Source of the DNA: Chimonanthus salicifolius | Taxonomy: Eukaryota > Streptophyta > Magnoliopsida > Laurales > Calycanthaceae | Length of the DNA: 64,000 nt | Reading direction: 5' to 3' | NCBI GenBank assembly: GCA_013350335.1 | Contig: CM023539.1 | Location: 31,048,631 to 31,112,630 of the forward strand | In this document: in pieces, positions 1-11,424 of the stretch | Layout: each line of letters opens with the position of its first letter | Position numbering within the stretch: the stretch's first letter is position 1 | Made by a program: the position numbers and the translations under genes | Notes under the pieces: model-generated | The model's database searches: none | What the model was told of the DNA's origin: nothing | The model's input: the letters and a program-made list of their open reading frames with translations, nothing else

Positions 1-84
1 AAAAAAAATGCCCGATATCCGTTCCTTGGTTATGTTTTGAAATTTTTTGTAGATAAAGCGCCCGTAACGGGACGGGGCATTACA
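1..84 (+). repeat. 3' end of a Ty3-gypsy LTR cut by the window edge
   Basis: The stretch ends in CGGGACGGGGCATTACA and matches the end of the LTR at 8157-10842, including the shared phrase CCGTTCCTTGGTTATGTTTT. It is therefore the last part of a + oriented LTR of the same gypsy family, with the rest lying left of the window. Whether it is a solo LTR or the 3' LTR of a full element cannot be told. Confidence 0.7.
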
Positions 85-239
85 AAAGATGCACATGAAA
101 ATGATATTCCATGGAATGTTTGGGTTTCAAGCAAAACATGTACTATAGCCAGGAAAAGTACATTTAAAGCTTGTAATTGGCCAATTTTTGTTTTCATGTC
201 ATAGCATTTGGGCTATGCGAACTCACATGGTCTCTTGTG

Positions 240-1260
240 ATGTTCATTTGTAGTGGTTTAAGATATGGAAGTGAGTCTTAGACCAATGCAAAACATGAGT
301 GGTGACTTACATTTTAGTACCCAAATGGTTGAGTTTGGTGTTGCATACACACCCCTAGGATTGTACTTTTGTTGACCACACCTTGGGTTCCTCAACTCTT
401 TCAAGAAATGGTCCAATTGTCTTAATAAGGAGTCTTTCCTTTGCTCCATCTACCTTCGAGGTATGTATCTTTTAGGCTTAGGTTTTGATAGATTGTGTAT
501 TTTATCCTTAACTTATGGAGGTTTGTTAATGGATTGACCACTCAAGTGTCTCTTCCTAAGGTTGCATTCTCTCTTGAAATGTCCAACCTTATGACAATAA
601 AAATATTTACCCTTTGGAGGGTTAGATACATTAGCCTTTACAAACACTCCATGGTTCATAGGTCATTTGGTGAATGAGGCACCAAGTCCCGACCTATCAC
701 CATACTTTTTTCAAAATTCAAAAGTTTTTGCAATTTTTCTTTTCCTTGGGTAAACTTATCTTGAAATTTGTCTTTATGTTTTTCAAGTCTTTTAATTCCA
801 AAGATAAATTTTTAATTTCCTCTTCAAGACGTTTCTTGATGTCCCACAAATTTTCAACATCTTCACAATGAATTGCAACCTCTTTTTGAAGAGTTCTTTC
901 ACTCTCTTTTAACTTGGTGATTTCATTGTTAGAGAGTTTCAATTTTGAAGACAAGAGAGAGTTCTCATTTTTTAAGTCTTTTACTTGACTAGAGATGTTT
1001 AAGTTTTCATTTTTCACTTTGTCTCACTTCTTAGCTAACCTATCACTTTCAAGGTACAAAGCATTGTAGGAGTCTTTAAGATTTTCATCTTCACTCTCAT
1101 CCTCCTCCATTTCAATTGTGGGGCTTTCCAGATCACCAATGATTGAGGCTATGAAACCCTTTGTTGTATCAACCTTTTCTTGGGTTTTCTTATTGGAATC
1201 ACTCTCCGATTCAGATATGTCTTCTGTTAAGTCCAGGAAAATGACATTTTTGCTTTTCAA
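240..1260 (-). pseudogene. Sirevirus-like copia gag, C-terminal part, degenerate
   Basis: Two minus-strand blocks, at 1260-1024 and 1017-718, encode an acidic, serine-rich stretch followed by a long Lys/Glu/Leu heptad-like region typical of a coiled coil. Further downstream (about 608-560) is a gag zinc knuckle reading KYFYCHKVGHFKREC. The family pattern is CX2CX4HX4C; here the first Cys is Tyr. The reading frame is broken by stops and frameshifts, so this is a dead fragment. Its orientation and content fit the part of gag that follows the first zinc knuckle in the inverted element at 20504-23507, but continuity with that element is not proven. Confidence 0.65.
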
Positions 1261-3009
1261 TGTTAGTTAGCCTTTAGTTTGTAAATAAAAGATGCAGTTA
1301 ATGCAATTTTCTAGTTTTGGAGATAAGATTTGGGAAATACATGAAAGAATCATAGATCAGTGAATTATTGCAAGAATTGAGCTTAATTTGGAAGATCTAG
1401 AATTTTTATGATTAATTTCACTCTACTTTTAGGTTTTTTATGTAAATTGATTAATCTGAATCCATTTATGAGAGTCTAGATTAATTCAATATTTTAGATT
1501 TTAAAGTGGTGAAGCTAATTATTAAATTCTAGAAGAGAGAAACTACAATTCAAGAGCCAAAGGATGGAATTCAAGATCCATGGGCCAAGTTAAGCTTCAC
1601 AAGCCAACATTGGGCCAGGGCACAAGAAGTCCATGCACATTCTACATAATGGGCCATGCCAATGTGCATTTCAAGTCCAACAAAGGCCCAAGTCCTCAAG
1701 CTCAAGTCCAAGTTCCATTGGAGGCCCAGGTGCTCATTTAGAAGCCCAATTACCCAAAACCAATCCAATAACCCAATCCAAAGCCCATACTCGAAAATCC
1801 ACCAAAACCCTAAGTTCATAACCCATCTAGACACCCAAGCCTTGTCTATGAACCTATCATCCACACCATCCAATCTACCATCTTCAATACAAACCCTTCA
1901 TTTCATACATACAACTTAGGTAAACCCTAGAGCCACCTTTCCTTATCCATTGTATACATTCATCATCTTAGATCTAGGTTATTCATTTCATCATACATCT
2001 AGACTAACCTTAGAATCACAACCCTCCATGCATCAACTTACCATTTTCATAACCCATCTTAAACACTCATCACTAAGACCATTAGATCTAACCATTTTTA
2101 ATCTTACCCATCATTCATAAAATCCTAGGATTAGAACAACTTGGAACCCAAACAAGCCTCCACCTATCCACACGATTTTTACAGATCATGTACACCTCAT
2201 CATCTAATCCACCACCTCACACACGATTTTATCATATCCTAGTAGATCCCATTCAAATTCTCCGTAGATTCAACCCTCCACATCATCTCCCATTCATCCA
2301 ACCATCCATTCATGTTAGCATTAGATCCCAACCATTCATATCATGCACACAAAACCCTAATCTTATATGTCAAATTCGCCCATAGCAAATCCAATCCCTA
2401 TCTTTTCTCTCTTCTTGCTTAGCCACCAAGCTAACTTGATCCCCAAGCCACCATTAGTCGACCAAGACTTTGTAAACCCTAGTCTTTTACATTTCAAAAT
2501 CTCATCCACCCACTTCTAAATGAGATCCAATCCAAGTCATCTATCCAACAACTTAAACCAAGATTTAATCCCAACCATTCATTCCAAACCCAGAGCCTAA
2601 AAATAGAGCACTAAACCACAAGGAAAAATTGAATTTGATCTGAAGCTTGAAAGGATTGAAGATTGGAGAAAGCACAAGAAGACAAGGAGCCTACACGATT
2701 TTTACATGTGAGTAATCATATTGTTATTTTATTTTATTATCTTTGTGTATTTATTTTCCAAATCTTGTACTTTAATTCTTTCATTAAATAAATTCAAGAT
2801 ATTCATTTCAAACCCTAAAACATCCAATTTTCAAATTTCTTTTATAATTGTTTTGATTTAATTTTAAGTTTATATTCTTTGTTTATTTAATTGGATATGA
2901 AATAGTTAGAACTTAGGTTGTAAGTGTTGAATCTAAGTTACTAAGGTTCGGTTATTTAAATTAAAATTTATGAATTTTAACTTGATGATGAGCATGAATT
3001 AGAAAATTG
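1261..3009. other. Unassigned stretch, C-rich then A/T-rich
   Basis: No coding region was recognised. From about 1560 to 2650 the + strand is rich in CCCAA and ACCC-type words, like the untranslated leader or LTR body of some plant retroelements. From 2700 it becomes A/T-rich. Short open frames here have no recognisable domain. It is probably an old retroelement fragment. Confidence 0.4.
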
Positions 3010-3653
3010 CTTGGAGAATGGGGAGAAAAACTCCAAGTGGGAAGCTGGGAAAATGGCTTGACCCCACTCGAAGGAATGAGAAAAACAGTAATGCATGAGA
3101 TATGAATTGGACTGTGAGGAAGGTTAAAATGAGTTGGAAGAAAAACTCATGAAGCACTAAATGCAAGATGCATGGGAGAGTGCTTAAAACTCGATGTTAG
3201 CCTACTAATATTTGTCAATTGAATGACAAAGTATGGGAGAAATTAGTAGAAGCTAGAAGACATCAAAGCCAATAGACAGAGGGAGAATGTCTATGCCTGG
3301 AGTTTGGGAGATCAAACTCAAAGAAGATTGAGGGATAAATCTTCTTAACACAAATAACATGGATAAGCTATATGGGTAGTGTTGGTCACTAGGAGGAATA
3401 TGGGGGAGCTTGATTACAAATCTTATTTAGTCCATGAATGAATATTTATATTTTGGGACTAAGCCCTCTAATAATTTTCTAGTATTGCTTGCTTTTGTAT
3501 TTGAACAGGAAAATGAAATGAAGCAAGCTGAACAAGAATATGCGAAGACCATAGTCTTATTTTCCATTTGAATACTCAAATGTGTTGTAATAAGGGTAGG
3601 TTTGTAAATGGGTTAGCTTCTACGTTTTGCATGAAATTGACAAAGGGGGAGAT
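3010..3653 (+). repeat. 3' internal region of a Sirevirus-like element with several polypurine tracts
   Basis: This stretch matches 17885-18566 (both begin with a GGAGAATGGGGGAGAAA-like phrase) and leads directly into LTR A. It contains several GGGGAG-type purine tracts (about 3020, 3400 and 3642), the last being AAAGGGGGAGAT just before the LTR. Multiple polypurine-tract copies upstream of the 3' LTR are a known hallmark of the Sirevirus lineage of Ty1-copia. No reading frame is recognisable. Confidence 0.65.
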
Positions 3654-5558
3654 TGTTAGTGCCTCGGCTTGGCCAAACCCCTATGTTTGTGAATTCCATG
3701 ACTCGGAAAGAAGCACTTGCTGGAAGCAACCCAAGATGATCAAGAGTAAAGATCACGCTCCAATGGATTGAAGCTCATCGTTATGACAATAAAAAAACAG
3801 GTAAAATGGTCATAGATGACTTTAGGTGGTACCCACACCTTATAGAGGACTATCCCTAGGCTTAGAAAAACAAATGGTTAAAACATATGAAGCCTAGTGA
3901 GGAAGGTTGACAGTGAATTGGAACCCAACTTGGAAATATGTATTTGGTTTCACTGTCATCACGACCAGTCGTATCTCACCAACTCCTCGGTGCAGTCAGG
4001 ATCGACCTATCGTGGTCAAAGATTGGTCGGCTCGAATGACATTAAGTTCTGGAAAATTAAACTGTCATTTTGGGTTAGCCTCTGATCGAGAGTCTCGTAT
4101 GCACCGATCCCTCGGTGAAATGCTGAAATAACCCCTCATGGTCAACGACTCGTTGATCAAGATCTTGAGTTCTGAAACCTTGAACGCATATGGACTCTCG
4201 AAGAAACAGACATATTGGCAATCAAAGACCGATCGAGAGCACCAGGATCGACCCCTCGGTAATGGGTGACAGGTCATTCTGGGTAACAGGTTTCCAAAGT
4301 GGAAACTACTGTCAAGCATGTTTTGCACCAGAACGAGCCTCTCGTATGGACCGACCTCTCAATACCATAAGTGTCGACCCATCGGCAACAAGACATGTCA
4401 ACCAGGAAAGAATATTACCGTTGGAAGTGCACTTAATACACAACAGTCAGAATTGTAACGGTAACATTTCTAGTCACAGATCCCTCGGTGCGACCGACCT
4501 GTCGGTACATTACCTTTACTTCAACTAGTTTGCTTCGCTATATAAACCAACCTTTATGCAACCAATTGGTGTCCTTCGGAAGGATCAGTTGGACCCTCAC
4601 CTTTATCAATGAGCTTAACAAGGGCCAACAGAAGGATCACTCTCTCTCTCGTGCTTACACTAGGGGAATCAAATACAACCAATCAAATGGATTGAGTTGT
4701 GAGAGAGTGATGAAGGATGAAAACACATAAATAACTAATCTGAGGATTGAATTTGAAAGTGAGAAGGAGAGAACCATAAATTAGAAAACCTTTGGTAGAA
4801 CTAGTTTCCTTTTCACTCTAGACTGTGATTGCTAAACGTCGTCTACAAGGGGGAGCGTCGGCATACATGGGTGGAATCTCGAAGAAGCACACATCAGAAG
4901 AAAGAGCTTCAATGGCAAATGTTTCTTGGTTTTAATTTTATTTAAAACCTTTGTTCCAAAGTAGATTAAGGGGAGGTATCCCGGAACCAATATAAAAAAT
5001 TCTAGAGCGGTGTCTCTAGAGCAAAGGTGGGTGGAACTCTCGGCCAAATGGATAGGTGGAATTCCTATTTGACAGTGGTGCGTGAAATTTTCAGCCGATT
5101 GAGTGAGGTGGAATTCCTACTCTAATTGTGAGGGTGTAAGTCACCACTTAGTGGATTTTTGGGGATAGCTCAAGGTTGAGTGAGTCCTAACAGTGGATGT
5201 AGGTTGGCTAACCGAACCACTTGAAATTGGTTTTGTGGTTTTTGATCTATGTGTGTTTGTATTTAGTATTTAAGTACTCTTCTTAACTCTCATCACTTTG
5301 CATATTGATTATCTCATTATGCACATTGCGCACAAGTATCGATAATCAAAGTTTATGTAAAGGGTCATAATCTTAGTGTGATCGCTTAATGAAATTATCA
5401 CACTAAACAAATCTATTGATAAACATTCCACTGCACTTTAAATCAAGAAATTTGTAAACACCATTAAAAATGGGATTGACCTATTCACCCCTCCCTTCTC
5501 TCTCTCTCTCTCTGGGGTCAATCATGATGTTCTAGCACATTAAAAATGGAAACTTTCA
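3654..5558 (+). repeat. Sirevirus-like LTR, copy A
   Basis: It starts TGTTAGTGCC after a polypurine tract and ends ...CTTTCA before a PBS-like sequence. It aligns along its length with copy B (18567-20500), copy C (53191-55145) and inverted copy D (21716-23507). It contains repeated CCTCGGTG and GACATGTC-like palindromic words in its first half and a polypyrimidine tract near its end. It is shared between the internal region on its left (polypurine tract) and the one on its right (PBS), which suggests recombination between elements. Confidence 0.8.
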
Positions 5559-5573
5559 ATTAGTATCAAAGCC
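5559..5573 (+). other. Primer-binding site of the A-B retroelement
   Basis: ATTAGTATCAAAGCC directly follows the CA end of LTR A. It resembles the TTGGTATCAGAGC-type site used by plant copia elements to bind initiator methionine tRNA, with two transitions. Confidence 0.6.
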
Positions 5574-5623
5574 TAGTGCCCGTTACAAGGATTTAACCAT
5601 CTGAGTTCATCCATGCTAGAACA

Positions 5624-7635
5624 ATGGCTATGAGTGAAAGCCATGATATTTCCAAACCTTCCTTGTGATGAAAAATAGAATGAAGAACTATACAATGTTT
5701 TCATCATTAAACATGGTTGGAAATAGGTGAATAGAAAGTGGTCTGTGCGTATGGAAGAGGTATTTGATAAACGTTCAACTTCCGTGACCACTCAGCCCAA
5801 AGACCAAAACTGTTTGGACTAGTGATGAATTGGCTATGCACGCAGGGCCGACTACACACAAATTGAGGCCTAAGGCAAAAAATCTAAACGATGCCTTTTT
5901 GGTATTTAACATATTATTATAAGTAATATTTAAATAAAATTTTAATAATATACAATAACAAGAATTTATCTAAAATTCTTATAGATCTATGGTTCAAATA
6001 TCCAGCTAAGCCCAAACTAAAAATGATTTCTTCATTTATATTTTTCATTGAGTTTAGATCGGAGACTATTTATATTCTCATTCTCCTTGAAGAGAATGAT
6101 GATTTACAATCATTTTTCTTCAATTCTTCATCCATTCGAGTGCATTGTGTGTAGGATATTTCAAACAATATCTTTAACTATTATTCTATCAATTCTAGCA
6201 TATCCAAACATTTTCAGCATGTCAACACTATTTCAAGCCCGTAAGCAATTATTATTCTACCAATATTCAAATATCCAAACCTCAAAACTCTATTGTTTCA
6301 ATATTTCCATTACGACATTACCAATCTAGTATCAATCACCATTCACCAAATAAAAAAATAAATAACTGAATTAAAAAAGTAATCAAAAGACAAAGGAATT
6401 AAAAGAATAAATAAAGTAATCAAAAGACAAAGGAATTAAAAAATTTGCACCTTAAGTTTGGCTAACACAAGTAATGGTTGGCGTTGGATCATATTAGGTG
6501 GGAAAAGGGGAAAACCTGATGTTGTTTCAAGGGGCTAAAACAACAATATAAAATCTCCAATTTAATTAAATTAGAGAAGGGTCCTTCACATTTATCCCAC
6601 AAATAAGTCTAGGTTCAAAATGGTGAAGCCCAAAATTGAAACCCGTCTCCAATGTGAAACCAATTTGCAGAATGGTTAATGGTTGGTGTTGGATCAAATT
6701 AGGTGGGAATGCAGAAAAACTGATGTTGTTTCAAGGGGCCAAAACAACAATCTAAAATCTCCAATTTAATTAAATCAGAGAAGGGTCTTTCAAATTTGTC
6801 CTACCAATAAATCTGAGCTCAAAATGGTGATGCCTAAAACTAAAACCCTTCCCCACTTGAAACCAATAATGGGTCTTTTTTAAAAATGAGGCCTAAGGTG
6901 CCGGCCTAACTTGCCTTATGGTTAGGCAGGCCCTGTATGCACGTAAACCAAACATATGTAGCATTCATCAGTGTTGTTTCGTGATATGATTTCAAAATAT
7001 TTAAAAGACATGAAACGACAAAAGAGGCTGAAAGAATCGCCTCTTCTAGCCCAATGGATAACATCACCTATCGATCAATTTGTGCTCTGAAAAAACATGT
7101 GATTGATTAAATTCATCCATTGAAAGAGTCCAAGCTATGTCCTCTAAGAGAAGAAGATGATGGAGTAAAGGAACTTGAAGAAGGTAGTGACCTCCAAGTG
7201 TGCTACAAGGCGAAGTACCGAGATGTCTAAAGTCTAACATCATGGTACAAAATTTAGAATGTTGAACCATACGATCAAATGGGAAGGCACCCAAAATTAA
7301 GACTAGATTTGATGAGAGGCCATTACTGAATTGTGGACTTAGATTCCAAGTCTCACAATGAAATGTTCAAATGTGTAGAGGGTTTCCATTATTGTTACCA
7401 CATTTGAAACAGATTTTGTTTTGGAATCACTGTGTATCTTCTCTTTAATTCATGTTCTTGTTTGATTGTTGGATTAATCATGAACAAGATACTTGTATGT
7501 ATATGTTGGTATGCACTCTTATATTGGAATATACTTATCTTATTTCATTTCATATGCCATGTGATTTGTGCATCTTTAGGAAATGAATGTAGTGTGTGCA
7601 TTACCTCATATATAGGATGTGTAAGTGATTATAAG
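5624..7635 (+). pseudogene. Copia gag remnant, interrupted by a hAT element
   Basis: The frame begins with a Met-Ala-Met-Ser-Glu-Ser-His start like the Met-Gly-Asp-Ser-His start of the gag at 21646. After removal of the hAT insertion (5843-6935) it continues with a DELAMHVNQ-like stretch and HETTKEA, words expected in a UBN2-type copia gag. Several stops and frameshifts are present, and recognisable coding fades after about 7050. From there to 7635 I see no domain. No protease, integrase or reverse transcriptase belongs to this internal region, so the A-B element looks non-autonomous or heavily deleted. Confidence 0.5.
5843..6935. mobile_element. Non-autonomous hAT element
   Basis: The element begins CAGGGCC and ends GGCCCTG, and is flanked on both sides by the perfect 8-bp duplication TATGCACG (5835-5842 and 6936-6943), which is the hAT size. 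Subterminal sequence around GAGGCCTAAGG recurs near both ends. No transposase frame is seen. Inside, a block of about 195 bp is repeated in tandem (about 6465-6660 and 6665-6865), and a shorter A-rich direct repeat lies at 6375-6440. It sits inside the gag remnant. Confidence 0.85.
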
Positions 7636-8156
7636 TGTAACGTCCCGACCCTACCCATCACAATATTGTTATCTTTGGGTCCCACGTGGGCCTTTACAGC
7701 TTTGTTCTGGGCCCTGGCCCACATGACCAGGCCCAAAGGCCTTGTGATGGAGAGGGGCTTTGCCTCTTCATATATAGCCCCATCCACCCAACTCCACAAT
7801 CGATGTGGGACTTGGGTGGGGTGCTACAATCCACCCCCCTTAAGACCAGAGGCGTCTCCGGCTCTGTCACGTCACACTGACAGGGGGTCCACACACACAC
7901 GTAGGCAACGTCACACAAGTGGAGCCCACACAGTCCAAGTGTTGAATCGTGCTTTGATACCACTTGTAACGACCCGACCCTACCCATGACAATATTGTCC
8001 TCTTTGGGTCCCACGTGAGCCCTCACGGATTTGTTCTGGGCCCTGGCCCACATGACCAGGCGCAAAGGCCTTGTGATGGAGAGGGGCTTTGCCTCCTCAT
8101 ATACAACCCTCTCCACCCAACTCCACAACCGATGTGGGACTTGGGTGGGGTGCTAT
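7636..8156 (-). mobile_element. TRIM (miniature LTR retrotransposon)
   Basis: Two direct repeats of about 190 bp (7636-7828 and 7965-8155) begin TGTAACG and end GGGTGGGGTGCTA on the + strand. Between them are only about 136 bp. Read on the minus strand, the right repeat is the 5' LTR and is followed by a tRNA-Met-type PBS (TGGTATCAAAGC, complement of 7951-7963). A purine tract (complement of 7829-7845) precedes the left repeat. There is no coding capacity, as usual for TRIMs. The last bases of the right repeat (GCTACA) are at 15898-15903, beyond a gypsy insertion. The outer flanks ATAAG (7631-7635) and ATAAC (15904-15908) are a near-perfect duplication. Confidence 0.88.
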
Positions 8157-10842
8157 TGTAATGACCCATTCCGAGTTTTCATATTTTTTGAGGAGATTTA
8201 CGGTTCTCCAAGTTGCTTACGGGACCTTGATAGCATGGGGAGAGTGTGGATCTCGGGGTGGACCCAAGTTTTTCTGGTTTAGAGCTCAGAGGTTCGAAGG
8301 GCAATTCGGTAATTTTATGATTATTGTGTAATCTGTCATGAAAAACATTTAAAAATCACAAATTTTCTCAATCGACGCCCGACTTTCGAGATCTTTCAAG
8401 TTTTTTACTTCATCGTGTTTTATTTCCTTAGAATAGAAATTAACCTTAAAAAAAATAATAATAATAACATTTAACCCTCAAAAACCCTAACACCCCTCCC
8501 TGAAACCCACCTTGCTCAACACTGTAGCCGCAACTGCTACAGTGTCCGCACGCAACCCCCTCCCGCCTCCCTTCTCGGTTTCGATCCCTCCCTCTTTTTC
8601 AGTTTCTTTTTCTCCCTCTCTGTCTCTCTTATCACACCCATTCGGAAATCCTAGGAAGTTCCCCCTCTTTACAGTGTGCTGCCGCCCACCCCTCTCTTGC
8701 TCTATTCAATTTTCTTCCTTTCTGCGTTTCCCCTCCTTGTTCGCTCGAGCGACCGTCGCCGCCTTCCAGATCTGAAGCCTGAACACTCGCCGCTTGGGAT
8801 TTGCTGATTTCTACCCCTTTTTCCGCCACTTATCGATTCCATGTAAGCCCCTCTTCTCCCTCTATTCTTCTATTTCCCTCTTTCTCCCCCTTTCTCCGAT
8901 TTTCCTTGTCTTTCTTGAGTTTTCATCTGTTTTCCTTGATTTGTTTTTCCCCATTTTCAACTCAGTCAACTGAGTTGGCTCGGCCCACTTCAGGTTGACT
9001 TGGCCCAACACCTAGGTTAACTTTCGGCCCAGCCAGTTCAGGCCCGTCCCAGTTGTAGCATGCCCAACTCCCCGACCAAACCTAGTCCTTGTTTTCAAGC
9101 CTGTTTTCTAGCCCGACTTATTTTCAACCCGTCTTCTCTCTTGACCCATTTTCAAGACCGATCTTGCCCGACCGTTTCTTGCCCGACTCGTTTTCGAGAC
9201 TGTTTTCTTGCACGACCCGTTTTTAAGCCCATTTTCTGACCCAACCCGTTTTCAGGCCCGTTTTCTAGTTCTGCCCGTTTTGGGCCTAGCCCTGTTTTTG
9301 GCCTGTTCTCCGTTCGGCTTCATTTTAGCCCATTTTACCTTATTTACTTATTCGTCCTTCTTTGTTTCAGTAGATTGAGCTCCCTTCAACCTATAAAGCC
9401 TCTTGCTCGCTTCGGATTTTCGGCTCCACACACAATGAGGGGACTTATCACTGTTTTAGCATGCATTCGCATCTATTTAACCCTTAACCTTGGGCATGGA
9501 GTGACTCGAGTGGGGCCCTTTGTTTATTAATCCACTCGGTAAGGGAACTGTTGAATGAATTTGTGGCAAGGGATCCATTCAGGTGGACTCATCTCAACTA
9601 TAGGCGATTAAATGAAAACTTTTGATCGGACTAATGGATATTGAGCATGAGGCTTGAAACTTTGATAACGTGTGTATTTAGCTATAACATGTGAATGAAT
9701 TTATGATGAGAATAAGACATGCGTTGGATGTTAAACATGATATTAGGTACTTAATGATAACGTGTTGTGCATTTAATTATAACATGTGAATGCATTTATG
9801 CTGAGAGTAAGATATGCGCCTGGATTTTTTGATATGATGCTTGGGACTTGTTGACAACATGATGGGTGTTTACTTATAATATGTTAATGAGATCACGATG
9901 AATATGTGGACTTGTGTTTTGAGATCTTGTTATATATTTATATTGTTTTATATGATCATGATATCATGCGCATGCACGGGGGGTAACCCACAACGGACAG
10001 CGTACCGTTGGGTGTTGAGATGGATGAATTATTGACATGTGTATATGTCTATGATAATGTGATGAGTTTAGTTGTTGGGAGGACTTTCCCGTTACACTCC
10101 AGTGGTCGAGACCCCCATAGGGAGATGCGAGTTTCCCCGTTGCATTCCGGCAGTTGAGGTACCTAACCTTGAGATTGGCTTCCCCGTATGCTTCGGCGGT
10201 CGAGACCCCCATAGGGAGACGCGGGTTTCCCAGTTGCATTCCGGTGGCTGAGGCAGTTGTGTATTATGATGTCTCCCATTTGTATAGGTAGGGAGAACGG
10301 AGTTGGAGGAGGACAATTATGAGTTATGGGGATGGTGTTTCGGATTAGTCGACGGGACCACTGATTAGTTGTATAGTTGAGCACTCTTGGACGTAGACAT
10401 TCATTCTATTACGATGCCCATTATTCCTCATACATGTGATATATGTTATCGCTAATATGTGATATGATTATTCCCTTCACTGGACTGGCTAGCTCACCCT
10501 TTACCTTTCAGGCACCCCGATTGCGGAGGTGCCAGGCGGGCCCCTTGAAGAGCTATTTGGAGAGGAGTAGCAATAGTTAAATATCCCATATTATGCTTAT
10601 GCTCTATTTGTTTAGAGACTCTTGTTTGTACGGACTCATTATCACATGTTTTATTTTGATGATTGTATAATTATATTGAACGGTCGGTGGTTATTTGTTA
10701 TGTTTATTATTATTTTGGTTTTGTCCTTTATTAAATTGTTGAGAGGGAGATAGTTACCCAGTTTAAAAAAAAAAAAATTCTGACGTCCGTTCCTTGGTTA
10801 TATTTTGAAATTTTTTGGAAATAATGCACTCGTAAGGGGACG
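8157..10842 (+). repeat. Gypsy LTR, nearly complete, about 2.7 kb
   Basis: It begins TGTAATGACCCATTCCGAG and its 3' part matches the LTR end at window positions 1-84. The final ten or so bases are missing at the junction with the inverted fragment. It holds a pyrimidine-rich block (8500-8950), degenerate repeats of a GCCCGACCCGTTTT-like word (about 9000-9310), a tandem duplication of about 95 bp (about 9665-9830) and another near 10100-10255 containing GACCCCCATAGGGAGA twice. The open frames here are chance frames in this low-complexity sequence. Confidence 0.75.
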
Positions 10843-10844
10843 CG

Positions 10845-11424
10845 AAAGGGAAGAAGAGAAGAAGATTGGACAGAGCAAGAGAGGGGTGGGCGGCGGCACA
10901 CTATAAAGAGGGGGAACTTCCTAGGGTTTCTGAATGGGTGTGATAAGAGAGACAGAGAGGGAGAATAAGAAACTGAAAGAGAGGGAGGGATCGAAACTGA
11001 GAGGAGAGGCGGGAGGGGTTGCGTGCGGACACTGTAGCAGTTTGTGGCTACAGTGACGCGCAAGGTGGGTTTTAGGGAGGGGTGTTAGGGTTTTTGAGGG
11101 TTCAAGTGTTATTATTATTATTATTTTTTTAAGGTTAATTTCTATTCAAAGGAAATAAAACACGATGAAGTCAAAAACTCGAAAGATCTCGAAAGTCGGG
11201 CGTCAAATGAGAAAATTTGTGATTTTTAAATGTTTTTAATGACAGATTACACAATAATCATAAAATTACCGAATTGCCCTTCGAACCTCTGAGCTCTAAA
11301 TCAAAAAAATTGGGTCCACCCCGGGATCCACACTCTCCCCATGCTACCAAGGTCCCTTAAACAACTTGGAGATCCAAAAATCTCCTCAAAAAATGGTGAA
11401 AACTCGGAATGGGTCATTACAACA
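10845..11424 (-). repeat. Inverted 5' fragment of a gypsy LTR
   Basis: The reverse complement of this stretch matches about 8157-8735, including TGTAATGACCCATTCCGAG at its end (11424). It is the first ~580 bp of the LTR, placed head-on against the + LTR. It is followed on the minus-strand map by the end of pol, as a 3' LTR should be. Confidence 0.78.

Noticed and set aside
7432..8128. Frames of 185 and 144 codons on opposite strands
   Set aside because: They run through the TRIM LTRs, which are non-coding direct repeats.
8512..8998. Several open frames of 65-87 codons
   Set aside because: They lie in the pyrimidine-rich part of a gypsy LTR and overlap in different frames on both strands.
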